DNA of 64,000 bases. It comes from Leucobacter chironomi DSM 19883. Its GTDB lineage: Bacteria; Actinomycetota; Actinomycetes; Actinomycetales; Microbacteriaceae. The notes below the pieces were generated by a model. That model did no database searches. It was given only the letters and a program-made list of their open reading frames with translations, and had not been told where the DNA came from. A program made the position numbers and the translations under genes. Below, piece by piece: positions 8,081 through 16,393 of the stretch (position 1 is the stretch's first letter; each line of letters begins with the position of its first letter). The stretch spans positions 310,001-374,000 of the forward strand of contig NZ_ATXU01000002.1 of assembly GCF_000421845.1 (NCBI RefSeq), read 5' to 3'.

Positions 8081-9259
8081 ATGCTCAAAAAACTCCTCGC
8101 CACCCTCGCTGTCGCCGCCGTCTGTTTCGGCCCCGCGACCGTGCTCCTCTCCGTCGCCGTCCTCGCAAACCCTGCCGTCGCCGCGTGCGCGCCGGGGTCG
8201 TTGATCGTCGGGCCGATCCCGGACTCACTGACCGCAACAACGAAGAACGGTGAGACGGTGACGCTGAATCGTCAGCAGCTCACCCACGCCGCAACCATCA
8301 TCACCGTCGGCAGCCAAACGGATGGGGTGGGGCGTCCGGGGGTAGTGATCGCATTGATGGCAGCACTCACCGAGTCGCACCTGCGGATGCTCACAAACAC
8401 CGGCACCTACCCCGAATCCGCCGAATACCCCAACGATGGAGATGCCTCCGATCACGACTCTCTTGGCTTGTTCCAGATGCGGCCGCAAGCCGGGTGGGGC
8501 ACCGTCTCCGAACTTATGGACCCGAACTATCAAGCCCGCGCGTTTTACGGCGGACCGGCCGGACCCAACTACCCCTCACCGAGAGGGTTGCTCGACATTC
8601 CGGGGTGGCAGCAACTTGACCCAGGCGAAGCAGCTCAGGCCGTTGAGGTGTCGGCATACCCGGATCGGTATCAGAACTATCAGCCCGTCGCTGAAGCGAT
8701 CCTCACCGCCCTCACCCGCCCCGCACCATCAGGCGGCGGCAACCGTGGTGAGGTGGTGGTGCCGGAGACCACCAGAGTCGTGTTCCCGTTGCCGGAGGGT
8801 ACCTGGGTGCGGACCAGCCCGTTCGGGTGGCGGATCGATCCGGTCACCTTCGAGGAAGCATTTCACTCCGGCAGCGACTACGGGGCCGCCGACGGCACCC
8901 CGATCTACGCCGCTGCAGATGGGATCGTCACCCACGCTGGCTACACCGGCAGCTGGGGCGGACTCATCATCATCGAGCACACCGTCGGTGGAGAGCGCAT
9001 CGCCTCGTACTACGCGCACATGTGGGAACACGGCATCTACGTCACCGAAGGCATGACCGTCACCGCCGGGCAACACATCGGTGATGTCGGCTCCTCCGGG
9101 AAATCCACCGGCCCCCACCTGCACCTCGAAATCCGGCCCGGAGGCGAAGGGCAGCCCGCGATCGACGCCGACCAATGGCTCACTGACCAAGGCGCCGAAG
9201 GCATCACCGGCGGCACCACCTCGCGCGCATCCTGCACCTTGACTGGTGGTGGGCGCTGA
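8081..9259 (+). CDS. Secreted lytic transglycosylase-like / M23 peptidase fusion (VirB1-type wall hydrolase)
   Basis: A 392-residue exported enzyme that should open peptidoglycan for the conjugation channel. A signal peptide or anchor spans residues 1-35. Residues 65-200 are a lysozyme-like domain: a candidate catalytic Glu in ALTESH and the fold marker DSLGLFQMRPQAGWG. Residues 250-370 are an M23 endopeptidase: HSGSDYG gives the first His and Asp ligands, and GPHLHLEIR the HxH pair. Glycan-cutting and peptide-cutting domains in one chain are typical of Gram-positive conjugation systems. It sits 6 bases after the VirB8-like gene and overlaps the DUF6112 start as TGATG. Confidence 0.85.
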   Translation: MLKKLLATLAVAAVCFGPATVLLSVAVLANPAVAACAPGSLIVGPIPDSLTATTKNGETVTLNRQQLTHAATIITVGSQTDGVGRPGVVIALMAALTESHLRMLTNTGTYPESAEYPNDGDASDHDSLGLFQMRPQAGWGTVSELMDPNYQARAFYGGPAGPNYPSPRGLLDIPGWQQLDPGEAAQAVEVSAYPDRYQNYQPVAEAILTALTRPAPSGGGNRGEVVVPETTRVVFPLPEGTWVRTSPFGWRIDPVTFEEAFHSGSDYGAADGTPIYAAADGIVTHAGYTGSWGGLIIIEHTVGGERIASYYAHMWEHGIYVTEGMTVTAGQHIGDVGSSGKSTGPHLHLEIRPGGEGQPAIDADQWLTDQGAEGITGGTTSRASCTLTGGGR

Positions 9260-9525
9260 TGGGCGTGTTTCCTGACTTCGGTGGCGTCGGTGCCACCGGC
9301 GACCTCCGTACGGTGATCGGTGCGCTGCTGATGTTCGTGCTCATCATCGCGGTGCTCATGCTGATTGTCTCCGCGATCGTCTGGGCCATCTCTTCATCGA
9401 CCGGCAACCCGCATACCGCGACGAAGGCACGGATCGGGGCCTGGGTTGCGCTCGGAACCGCAGCCCTCGCCGGAGCCGGCGTCGCCTGGGTCAACTTCCT
9501 CCTGGGCGTCGGTGAGACGCTATAG
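9259..9525 (+). CDS. DUF6112 family small membrane protein, copy 1
   Basis: An 88-residue protein with two membrane helices (about residues 20-45 and 60-85) joined by a short basic loop (HTATKARIGAW). Size, two-helix layout and place between the wall hydrolase and the VirB6-like gene match a VirB2-type pilin or channel subunit; this role is inference. A second family member lies at 10756. Start ATG overlaps the upstream stop. Confidence 0.75.
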   Translation: MGVFPDFGGVGATGDLRTVIGALLMFVLIIAVLMLIVSAIVWAISSSTGNPHTATKARIGAWVALGTAALAGAGVAWVNFLLGVGETL

Positions 9526-9559
9526 AAGCAAGCTCTCGTCTCCGGCTTTGCCCGTTGAG

Positions 9560-10669
9560 TTAGGAAGCGCGTAGGTCTCGCCAAGGCTGGCGAGAGACCT
9601 GACCGATCACGTCGCCGCTCCTTTCGAGCAGAGCGGCCATTGATCGATATCTCGAAGCGAATCCCTCGGGGTCAACGGTCGGATTAGCGCTCTTCCAACT
9701 GGCCATCGCTTGGTTGAAATCTCGCTGGATGGACGGCGATACACCCGGCAGATAGTTTTCAGCCAGTCGGCACTCGAGTTGATTCCACAGATCGATGTAC
9801 CGATGTTCAAGATCGCCAGCCTTCTTCGCCAGGCCGCCCGGATCATCGTAGACGCCGAAGTACATCATCTTGCGACGAGCGTGCGGGATCGATTCGACCT
9901 TCGCCTGTGCTGCTTCCATCTCACTCTTAGCCTGCGCCAGATCCTTGAAGTCTCGGTCGAGGAGATGAGGGATCAAAGGCAAGGCGAGGTCATGAGACGG
10001 GATAGCGATGCGCTGGACAGCATCGATGGTTTCGGGGCGGATTGCGAGCGACAGGACACCTGTTCCTTCGTGGACGTTGAGGTACCGGACGGCGTCGAGG
10101 TCATCGCTGTCGAGGTCGCTGATGCTCAGCTGCGCTGCCTCATCGTGGTTTTCGTCTCGATAGCCCGGGTTGATGCGGCCTGGTTGGAGTTGAATCGCGA
10201 CACGGTAAAGGTAGAACTGGGAACCGCCGTCGTGCTCGTCGTGCATGCGTCGGAGCATGTTCTCGATTGCTGTCTCGTACGTGCCAAGGTGTAGCGCCTT
10301 CGTCGTGTGAAACGAGACGTAGTGATCCCGCTTTATCGGACGATGGTCGTTCTGTTCCATGTCCTCGACAAACCGGCGTGCGTAATCCGGCGACGGCCAT
10401 TCCGGCTCAGTGCTCGTGTGGTACCACGCAAAGCGGCTCACAGCCTCATCATCAAGCGCAGGATCGTCTTGATCACGGAGTGCGGCAACGGCGATCCCGA
10501 AGTGGATGCTGGCGCCACAGTGCGCGCACATCATGTGAGCCCCATCGGCCTCCGCGAAATAGTCCTCCGCTGACAGAACCGAAACGCTCCCGCAGACGCA
10601 GTTCATTGCGTAGCCGTAGTCGAAGCCGTCACTCCGCTCTACAAGAACTGATTTATCAAGGTTCCCCAT
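9560..10669 (-). CDS. Opposite-strand cargo protein with zinc ribbon and possible ADP-ribosyltransferase-like region
   Basis: About 369 residues from ATG 10669; a GTG at 10702 is an alternative, and neither has a clear ribosome site. Residues 25-60 hold two Cys pairs (CVCG and CAHCG) that could bind zinc. Residues 80-210 show a pattern loosely like ADP-ribosyltransferase folds: WYHTS, then HLGTYETAIENML, then FYLYRV and a later HEGTGVLSLAI with Glu. The remainder is helical with a basic/acidic coiled stretch (DFKDLAQAKSEMEAAQAKVE). It is alone on the minus strand inside the transfer operon, between paralogous DUF6112 genes, with low GC (34 of 60 in 9901-9960). It looks like inserted cargo such as a defence or exclusion factor. 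I do not recognise the family with certainty. Confidence 0.7.
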   Translation of the reverse strand: MGNLDKSVLVERSDGFDYGYAMNCVCGSVSVLSAEDYFAEADGAHMMCAHCGASIHFGIAVAALRDQDDPALDDEAVSRFAWYHTSTEPEWPSPDYARRFVEDMEQNDHRPIKRDHYVSFHTTKALHLGTYETAIENMLRRMHDEHDGGSQFYLYRVAIQLQPGRINPGYRDENHDEAAQLSISDLDSDDLDAVRYLNVHEGTGVLSLAIRPETIDAVQRIAIPSHDLALPLIPHLLDRDFKDLAQAKSEMEAAQAKVESIPHARRKMMYFGVYDDPGGLAKKAGDLEHRYIDLWNQLECRLAENYLPGVSPSIQRDFNQAMASWKSANPTVDPEGFASRYRSMAALLERSGDVIGQVSRQPWRDLRAS

Positions 10670-10695
10670 CCAACACAGCGTATCGAGGGACGCGG

Positions 10696-10705
10696 GGTGC
10701 ACCTG
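10696..10705 (+). promoter_or_regulatory. ICE repeat element copy 4 (GGTGCACCTG, exact)
   Basis: Exact copy 50 bases before GTG 10756 and just upstream of the start of the opposite-strand cargo gene, so it could act on both. It covers the alternative GTG start (10702) of the cargo gene, which argues for the shorter form of that protein. Confidence 0.5.
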
Positions 10706-10755
10706 GCTGACAAGTCCGCCATTCCCCGGCGCTTATGAGCAGAAGGAGCACCCCT

Positions 10756-11025
10756 GTGATTGATATCGATCCGAACGGTACCGGGCTTCCCGGTATCGAG
10801 CAGTTGCGCATCATCGTCGGCGCGGTCATGACCGTCGGCCTGATCCTCTCCGTCCTCGCCCTGATCGTCTCCGCGATCGTGTGGGGTTTCGGCGCGAACA
10901 GCAGCAACCCACACCTCGCGTCGCGCGGGAAGGTCGGCGTGCTCGTGTCTTGTGGGGCGGCGATCATCTGCGGCGCGTCGGTGACGCTCATCAACTTCTT
11001 CTGGGGCGTCGGCCAAGCCGTCTGA
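10756..11025 (+). CDS. DUF6112 family small membrane protein, copy 2
   Basis: An 89-residue paralogue of the protein at 9259. Shared marks include the ends NFLLGVGE / NFFWGVGQ, the VSAIVW stretch in helix 1 and the SSxNPHxA loop. GTG 10756 is preferred because AGAAGGAG lies 7 bases upstream; an in-frame ATG at 10735 precedes that site. Tandem DUF6112 genes are separated here by the cargo gene. A VirB2-like pilin or channel role is inferred. Confidence 0.75.
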   Translation: MIDIDPNGTGLPGIEQLRIIVGAVMTVGLILSVLALIVSAIVWGFGANSSNPHLASRGKVGVLVSCGAAIICGASVTLINFFWGVGQAV

Positions 11026-11055
11026 CCCCATCGCGTACGAGGGAAGGACGATGCG

Positions 11056-12456
11056 GTGAGTGTGTGTGATGTGCCGGTGATCTCGGCCGTGTGCGACACC
11101 GTCGGGCAAGGAGCAGCGACGTTGATCGCGGCCCCGTTCGACTGGCTCGCCCAGGCGATGGGCGGGGCGGCGGCGTGGCTGTTCGAGGCGGTCTGGGCGG
11201 TGTTCGACACCACCACCCTCGTCGACGTCACCGACGAAGGCTACGTCGGGGTCTACAACATCCTGTTCGGGGTCGCAGTGTTCATGGTGCTGATCTTCTT
11301 CTGCCTGCAACTGATCACCGGCCTCATCCACCGCGACCCCACCGCCCTCACCCGCGCCGCCCTCGGAGCCGCGAAAAGCATCCTCGGCTCGTTCGTAGCC
11401 ATCGGCCTCACCGGGCTGTTGCTGGAGATCACGGATCAGCTCGCGGTCGGGATCGTGCAGGCCACGGGGAACACGATGGAATCCATTGGCGACCGCATCA
11501 CCCTGCTCGCAGCGGGGTTCGCGGGGATTAACATCGCCGCCCCCGGTGTCGGGGCGATCGTCACGATCTTCCTCGCCGGCCTCGCCATCAGCGCGGCTGC
11601 GATCGTGTGGTTCTCGCTCCTGATCCGCAAAGCGCTGCTGCTGGTGGCGATCGTGTTCGCCCCGATTGCTCTCGCCGGGTTCTCGTGGGATGTCACCAAG
11701 GGGTGGTTCGGGAAATGGGCGACGTTCGTGATTGCCTTGATCCTGTCGAAGCTGGTGCTGGTGGTGATCTTCCTCGTCGCGATCACCCAGGTCTCTGCTC
11801 CGATTGAGCTTGATCTGGCGTCGATCAGCGACCCCATCGCGGGTGTGGTGTTGATGTTCATCGCTGCGTTCGCCCCGTACATGACGTACAAGTTCGTCAC
11901 GTTCATCGGCTTCGATATGTACCACTCGATGAGCGCGGAACAAGAAGCCAAGTCCGCCGTCAACCGCCCCGTCCCCGTGTCGTCACCGCCGAAGACGGAC
12001 GGGGCGAAGAAGGTGCTCGACGGCGCGGGAGATAAGGGCGGTGGTGCGGCACCATCCGGTGGAGGCACACAGTCTGCAACGACTGCTACGCCCGCTGCAG
12101 GAGGGGGTGCAGCGGCAGGTGGTGGTTCCGGTGCCGCGGCCGGTGCGGGCGGCGGGAGCTCGGGCGGCGGTGCTGGCGCAGCCGGTGCCGGAGCTGGCGG
12201 GGCTACTGCTGCTGCGGGGCCTGCGGCAGCGGTCGTCGTTGGGGCTCAGGTGGTGGGTGCGGCAGCGACCGCGGGGCCAAAACTTGGCGGCAAGGTCGGT
12301 GATGCTGCGGAAGGGCACGCGGCAGGGGCCGGTGAGACCGTGCAACCCGCACCACCACCGCCCGCACCGAGTCACACGCCGACCGCACCATCGGCACGAC
12401 CGGCACCATCGCCGCCGCCTGCGCCGTCGCCGAAGCCGTCTGCCGGGAAGGAGTAA
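11056..12456 (+). CDS. VirB6/TrbL-like polytopic conjugation protein
   Basis: A 466-residue membrane protein with about six to eight hydrophobic segments in residues 30-300, including the conserved block WFSLLIRKALLLVAIVFAPI that marks VirB6/TrbL-like channel proteins. Residues 330-466 are a long Gly/Ala then Pro-rich tail of low complexity, probably cytosolic and flexible. GTG 11056 has GGAAGG upstream. It would form the inner-membrane passage with the VirB8-like and VirB4-like proteins. Confidence 0.8.
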   Translation: MSVCDVPVISAVCDTVGQGAATLIAAPFDWLAQAMGGAAAWLFEAVWAVFDTTTLVDVTDEGYVGVYNILFGVAVFMVLIFFCLQLITGLIHRDPTALTRAALGAAKSILGSFVAIGLTGLLLEITDQLAVGIVQATGNTMESIGDRITLLAAGFAGINIAAPGVGAIVTIFLAGLAISAAAIVWFSLLIRKALLLVAIVFAPIALAGFSWDVTKGWFGKWATFVIALILSKLVLVVIFLVAITQVSAPIELDLASISDPIAGVVLMFIAAFAPYMTYKFVTFIGFDMYHSMSAEQEAKSAVNRPVPVSSPPKTDGAKKVLDGAGDKGGGAAPSGGGTQSATTATPAAGGGAAAGGGSGAAAGAGGGSSGGGAGAAGAGAGGATAAAGPAAAVVVGAQVVGAAATAGPKLGGKVGDAAEGHAAGAGETVQPAPPPPAPSHTPTAPSARPAPSPPPAPSPKPSAGKE

Positions 12457-12462
12457 GAACTG

Positions 12463-13932
12463 ATGTCGACTCAACAGAACACGAGCAGTGCAGGGTTCGG
12501 GTTGCGGGCGGTGCAGTTCTCCCGCCTCACCCGCCGCGGCATCCTCCTCGGCCTCTCCCTCCCGCAACTCATCGTCCTCGCCACAGGTGTCCTCTCCATC
12601 GTCGGTGCCCTCTACGCCGGCGGCGGGATACTGCTGGCCTGGACCACACCCATCTGGCTCCTCTCCGCCGTTCTCGCCTGGACCCCGGTCGGGGGCCGGA
12701 AACTCATCGAATGGGTGCCCGTCACCTTCCGGTGGGCGGCGCGCACGCAGGCGCGGCAGACGGTGTTCCGGCGGAGCGTCGTGAAGCCTCGCCCTGCGGG
12801 CACGCTCGCCCTTCCGGGTGATGCGGTGTCGCTGCGGGAGTGGGAGGACCCGGAGACGGGTGCAGCGATGATCCACGACCCCCATCACCAGACCCTCACC
12901 GCGATCGTCGGCGTCTCACATCCCGCGTTCGTGCTCCTCGACCCCGGCGAGCAGGAACGCCGCGTCGCCACCTGGGGTCGGGTACTCGCCACCACCTGCC
13001 GGTCCGGGCGGATCGCCCGCCTGCAAGTGTGCGAACGCACCCTTCCCGATGGGGGTTCCGGGCTGGTCGAATGGTGGCAACGCCACGGCACCGATGACGG
13101 CTCCTGGACCTCCACCGTGTACCGGGAACTCATCGACCGTGCCGGTCCCGCCGGGGAACGCCACGCCACCACCATCAGCCTCGCCCTCGACCTCAAAGCC
13201 TCAGCCCGCCAAGTACGCACCAACGGCGGCGGCATCAAAGGTGCCGCCGCCGTCCTCCGGCGGGAGATGACGACGCTCGTGACGGCGTTGCGGGCGGCGG
13301 AGCTCACGATCACCGGGTGGCTCACCCCCGCACAGGTCGCGGTGATCCTCCGCGCCGCCTACGACCCCGCTACCGCCGCGATCCTTGAACGGAATAGCGA
13401 CATCGGGCGCTCCCTTGCGACTGCGGGACCGGTCGCGGTCACCGAGTCGTGGGATCGGCTCAGGTCGGATTCCGCGCACCATGCGGTGCTGTGGGTGTCG
13501 GAGTGGCCGCGGTCGCAGGTGTATCCGGGGTTCCTCGCCCCGGTGTTGTTGTCGTCGGGGATTCAACGTTCTTTCTCGCTGGTGTGCACGCCGATCCGGT
13601 CGGATCAGGCAGCTCGTGACATCAGGAAGAAGAAGACCGAACTGATCTCGGACGCTGCGCAGCGGCAGAAGATGGGACAGATCGAAGACGCCTCCCAAAC
13701 CGCCGAATACGGTGACGTACTCCAACAAGAAGCCGACCTCACCGCCGGCCACGGCGTCCTCCGCTACACCGGCCTCATCAGCATCTCCGCCCCAACCCCG
13801 GAAGAACTCGACACCGCGGTCGCCGCAATCGAACAGGCCGCCATCCAAGCCTCCTGCGAGACCCGGCGCCTGGTCGGGCAGCAGGCACAAGCCTTCACTG
13901 TCGCAGCGTTGCCGCTGTGCCGCACCGTCTGA
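12463..13932 (+). CDS. SCO6880-family conjugation protein (VirB3-like head)
   Basis: A 489-residue protein. Residues 25-80 contain two adjacent membrane helices as in PrgI/VirB3 proteins; the remaining 400 residues are cytosolic and resemble the N-terminal part of VirB4 proteins without a Walker motif. This matches the actinobacterial SCO6880 family, always found beside a separate VirB4-type ATPase. Together the pair probably corresponds to a VirB3-VirB4 unit split across genes (inference from order and layout). ATG 12463 follows the VirB6-like stop by 6 bases. Confidence 0.8.
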   Translation: MSTQQNTSSAGFGLRAVQFSRLTRRGILLGLSLPQLIVLATGVLSIVGALYAGGGILLAWTTPIWLLSAVLAWTPVGGRKLIEWVPVTFRWAARTQARQTVFRRSVVKPRPAGTLALPGDAVSLREWEDPETGAAMIHDPHHQTLTAIVGVSHPAFVLLDPGEQERRVATWGRVLATTCRSGRIARLQVCERTLPDGGSGLVEWWQRHGTDDGSWTSTVYRELIDRAGPAGERHATTISLALDLKASARQVRTNGGGIKGAAAVLRREMTTLVTALRAAELTITGWLTPAQVAVILRAAYDPATAAILERNSDIGRSLATAGPVAVTESWDRLRSDSAHHAVLWVSEWPRSQVYPGFLAPVLLSSGIQRSFSLVCTPIRSDQAARDIRKKKTELISDAAQRQKMGQIEDASQTAEYGDVLQQEADLTAGHGVLRYTGLISISAPTPEELDTAVAAIEQAAIQASCETRRLVGQQAQAFTVAALPLCRTV

Positions 13933-13948
13933 ACGACAGGAGCCCGTC

Positions 13949-14737
13949 ATGTCGACCTTCCAGAACCCGACCGTGGACGCCGCCGAAGCGTCCGAAGCGC
14001 TCCGTGGGCTCGCACACGCCTCCCGGGTGTTCGAGGACCCCGCCGACACCTATGCCGTGCTCGGTGATCTGCTTGCTGGGGTGCGCTCCCTCCGGCAAGT
14101 GCTCGACCAGCTCGCCACCGCCCACCTCAAGCACCGGGTGCGCGCGCACGACGACGCCGGGGATCAGACCGCCGGTGCGACCGACGCTCTCGCCGCGACC
14201 GCTGAGCTGCAGCAGGCCGCGGCGTTGCTGGACGGGGTACACGACCGGGTGGATACGGCAATGGCTGCCTCGGGGCGGATCTCCTGGTATCCCGCCCCTA
14301 CAGCACCGGGGCCGGTGTCGCGGTGGGTGAGCGTCGTGTTCTTGGAAGGCCAGGACGCCGACGAGGTGCTGACGATCATCGACCGCGACGGCGCTGATAC
14401 CGCTATCGAGCACCTGGCCGGGTTCGACATGGGCGAAGAGACCACACAGGCTGCACTCGTCAACGGGTACGTCTACGACACCATCCCCACCGGCCCCCTC
14501 GACCGCACCACCACCACAGGTACTTACACGCTGACGTACAACCATGACCACGGGCACGTCTCCCTACACCGCGCACACCCGGAGGCTCAGGAACCGACCG
14601 CTGAGGCTCCGACACCGAGGCGGGCACCAGCACAGTCGCGGGCACGTCGGCCGGCCCCACGGGTTGAGGAGGATGATGACTGGTTCGCGCCGTCGCAGTC
14701 GCAGTCGTCGTCGGTGTCTCGGGGGCGGGCGCTGTGA
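13949..14737 (+). CDS. Conserved transfer-operon protein, unknown function
   Basis: A 262-residue soluble protein. Residues 1-95 are helical (ALRGLAHASRVFEDPADTYA...). Residues 120-205 form a compact domain (FLEGQDADEVLTIIDRDGAD, ending TLTYNHDHGHVSLHR) seen in actinobacterial conjugative elements but without a known role. The last 50 residues are Pro/Arg/Ser-rich with an acidic EEDDDW. ATG 13949 follows ACAGGAG and gives the natural N-terminus; the longer open frame upstream overlaps SCO6880. The stop overlaps the VirB4-like GTG. Confidence 0.65.
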   Translation: MSTFQNPTVDAAEASEALRGLAHASRVFEDPADTYAVLGDLLAGVRSLRQVLDQLATAHLKHRVRAHDDAGDQTAGATDALAATAELQQAAALLDGVHDRVDTAMAASGRISWYPAPTAPGPVSRWVSVVFLEGQDADEVLTIIDRDGADTAIEHLAGFDMGEETTQAALVNGYVYDTIPTGPLDRTTTTGTYTLTYNHDHGHVSLHRAHPEAQEPTAEAPTPRRAPAQSRARRPAPRVEEDDDWFAPSQSQSSSVSRGRAL

Positions 14738-16212
14738 GCGAGCCCCAGAAGCTCCATACAGCGGCGTTGGTCAAACCGGCCGGGGAACGCCGCCGACAGC
14801 GGAAAGTGCGGAAGCACGCCGCTGCGAAGATCGAGACCAACGCCCGCAGAGCCGAGCAGACAGCGGAGCGTGAACGGGTCGCGGCCGAGCGTGCCGAACG
14901 CCGCAACACCACCTACCTGCCCGCCGCCGGCGAACCAGGCGCGGCAGCGCTGCGAACACCGGGGCGGTTGCGGTTGCCGCGGCACCAGGACACGTCCGCG
15001 ACACTCGCGGGCGCGTACCCGTTCCTTGCCGAAGGTGGCCTCGGCGCCGACGGCGTGTTCATCGGCCAAGATCTGTACTCGGGCGGATCGTTCGTCTACG
15101 ACCCCTGGACCCTGTACGCCCGTGGTGTCATCACCGCACCCAACATCGTCCTGGCCGGGATCGTCGGCTCCGGGAAGTCCTCACTCGCCAAGAGCCTCTA
15201 CACGAGGTCGATCCCGTTTGGTCGTCGCGTGTATGTGCCTGGGGATCCGAAGGGTGAGCATACGGCGGTTGCGGAGGCGGTTGGTGGGCGGGCGATCGTC
15301 CTCGGGCATGGGCTTCGCAACCGGCTCAATCCGCTTGATGAGGGCCACCGCCCGTCTGGGGTGAGTGATGTGGAATGGGCGGCGCAAGTCGCGTCGCGGC
15401 GCCGTGAACTTATCGGTGCGCTCGCAGAGACTGTGCTGGACCGGGTGTTGTCGCCGTTGGAGCACACCGCGATCGACCTCGCTCTGAGAGATACCGTCCG
15501 TTCCAGCGACGTGCCAATCTTGCCGATGGTGGTCGACCGCATCCTCGGCCCCGACTCTGCGACCGACACGGATGGCCGGCTGGCGGAGGATGGCCGGCTC
15601 GTCGGCCACGCCCTCCGCCGTCTCGTGGCGGGTGATCTTGCGGGGTTGTTCGATGGGCCGTCGACGGTCAGGTTCGACCCGTCACTGCCGATGGTGAGTT
15701 TGGACTTGTCGCGCGTGGCGGAGAACAGCACGTTGATTTCGGTGTTGATGACCTGCTCCAGCGCGTGGATGGAGTCGGCGCTGATGGACCCGAACGGTGG
15801 GCACCGGTGGGTGATCTACGACGAAGCCTGGCGACTCATGGCCTACCCAGCGCTCCTGCGCCGCATGGACGCGCAATGGCGGTTGGCGCGGCATTACGGG
15901 ATCGCGAACATGCTGATTTTCCACAAGCTCACCGACCTCGACAACGTCGGCGACTCCGGCTCCGCGATGCGCGCCCTCGCGAACAGCCTGTTGGCGAATG
16001 CGGAGACGAGGATCATCTACCGGCAAGAACCCGACCAGCTCGGAGCCACCGCCGCAGCCCTTGGACTCACGGGCACCGAACAGAAACTCCTCCCCGGGCT
16101 TGGCACCGGGCAAGGACTCTGGCGCATCAAAGAACGTTCCTTCGTCGTCCAGCACCAACTCCACCCCGCCGAGCTCGCAGCATTCGACACGACCGCGAGG
16201 ATGAAGGGCTAA
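14734..16212 (+). CDS. VirB4/TraC-like conjugation ATPase
   Basis: A 492-residue ATPase that powers assembly of the secretion channel. The Walker A motif GIVGSGKSS is at about residue 140, and the Walker B region (WVIYDEAWRLM) near residue 360. A later QLGATAAALGL block and the end segment on the role of substrate release (LGTGQGLWRIK) match the VirB4 C-terminal domain. The N-terminal 60 residues are basic. GTG 14734 overlaps the previous stop as GTGA. A hairpin follows the gene and may close this operon. Confidence 0.85.
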   Translation: MSEPQKLHTAALVKPAGERRRQRKVRKHAAAKIETNARRAEQTAERERVAAERAERRNTTYLPAAGEPGAAALRTPGRLRLPRHQDTSATLAGAYPFLAEGGLGADGVFIGQDLYSGGSFVYDPWTLYARGVITAPNIVLAGIVGSGKSSLAKSLYTRSIPFGRRVYVPGDPKGEHTAVAEAVGGRAIVLGHGLRNRLNPLDEGHRPSGVSDVEWAAQVASRRRELIGALAETVLDRVLSPLEHTAIDLALRDTVRSSDVPILPMVVDRILGPDSATDTDGRLAEDGRLVGHALRRLVAGDLAGLFDGPSTVRFDPSLPMVSLDLSRVAENSTLISVLMTCSSAWMESALMDPNGGHRWVIYDEAWRLMAYPALLRRMDAQWRLARHYGIANMLIFHKLTDLDNVGDSGSAMRALANSLLANAETRIIYRQEPDQLGATAAALGLTGTEQKLLPGLGTGQGLWRIKERSFVVQHQLHPAELAAFDTTARMKG

Positions 16213-16218
16213 ATGCTT

Positions 16219-16239
16219 AGGTTCAGGATTTCTGAACCT
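16219..16239 (+). terminator. Hairpin after the VirB4-like gene, weak terminator or operator
   Basis: Perfect 8-base stem AGGTTCAG / CTGAACCT with a 5-base loop, 7 bases after the stop. No T run follows, so it may instead be a binding site for a regulator of the dprA side. The rest of 16240-16393 shows no gene. Confidence 0.4.
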
Positions 16240-16393
16240 TGATTCCGCGTGATTCGGCGAGTCTCAGCCGATTGGTGGGGCGTTGTGAGGGTGTAAGTTC
16301 CGGCGCCCTCCGATCCTCTCGTGATGACTGTTTCGGCGTGCTGGTTCGTACCTATCCCTCGATTGATTCACCATGAACGAGGGAGCAGCACTA

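Noticed and set aside
8081..9259. Phage endolysin from a prophage
   Set aside because: Neighbours are secretion genes, and an export signal plus lysozyme-like and M23 domains fit a conjugation wall hydrolase.
9710..10294. Plus-strand frame of 194 codons within the cargo gene
   Set aside because: No ribosome site or domain; shadow of the minus-strand gene.
12031..12456. Tandem-repeat-like Gly/Ala/Pro-rich DNA
   Set aside because: It is the low-complexity tail of the VirB6-like protein, not a separate repeat.
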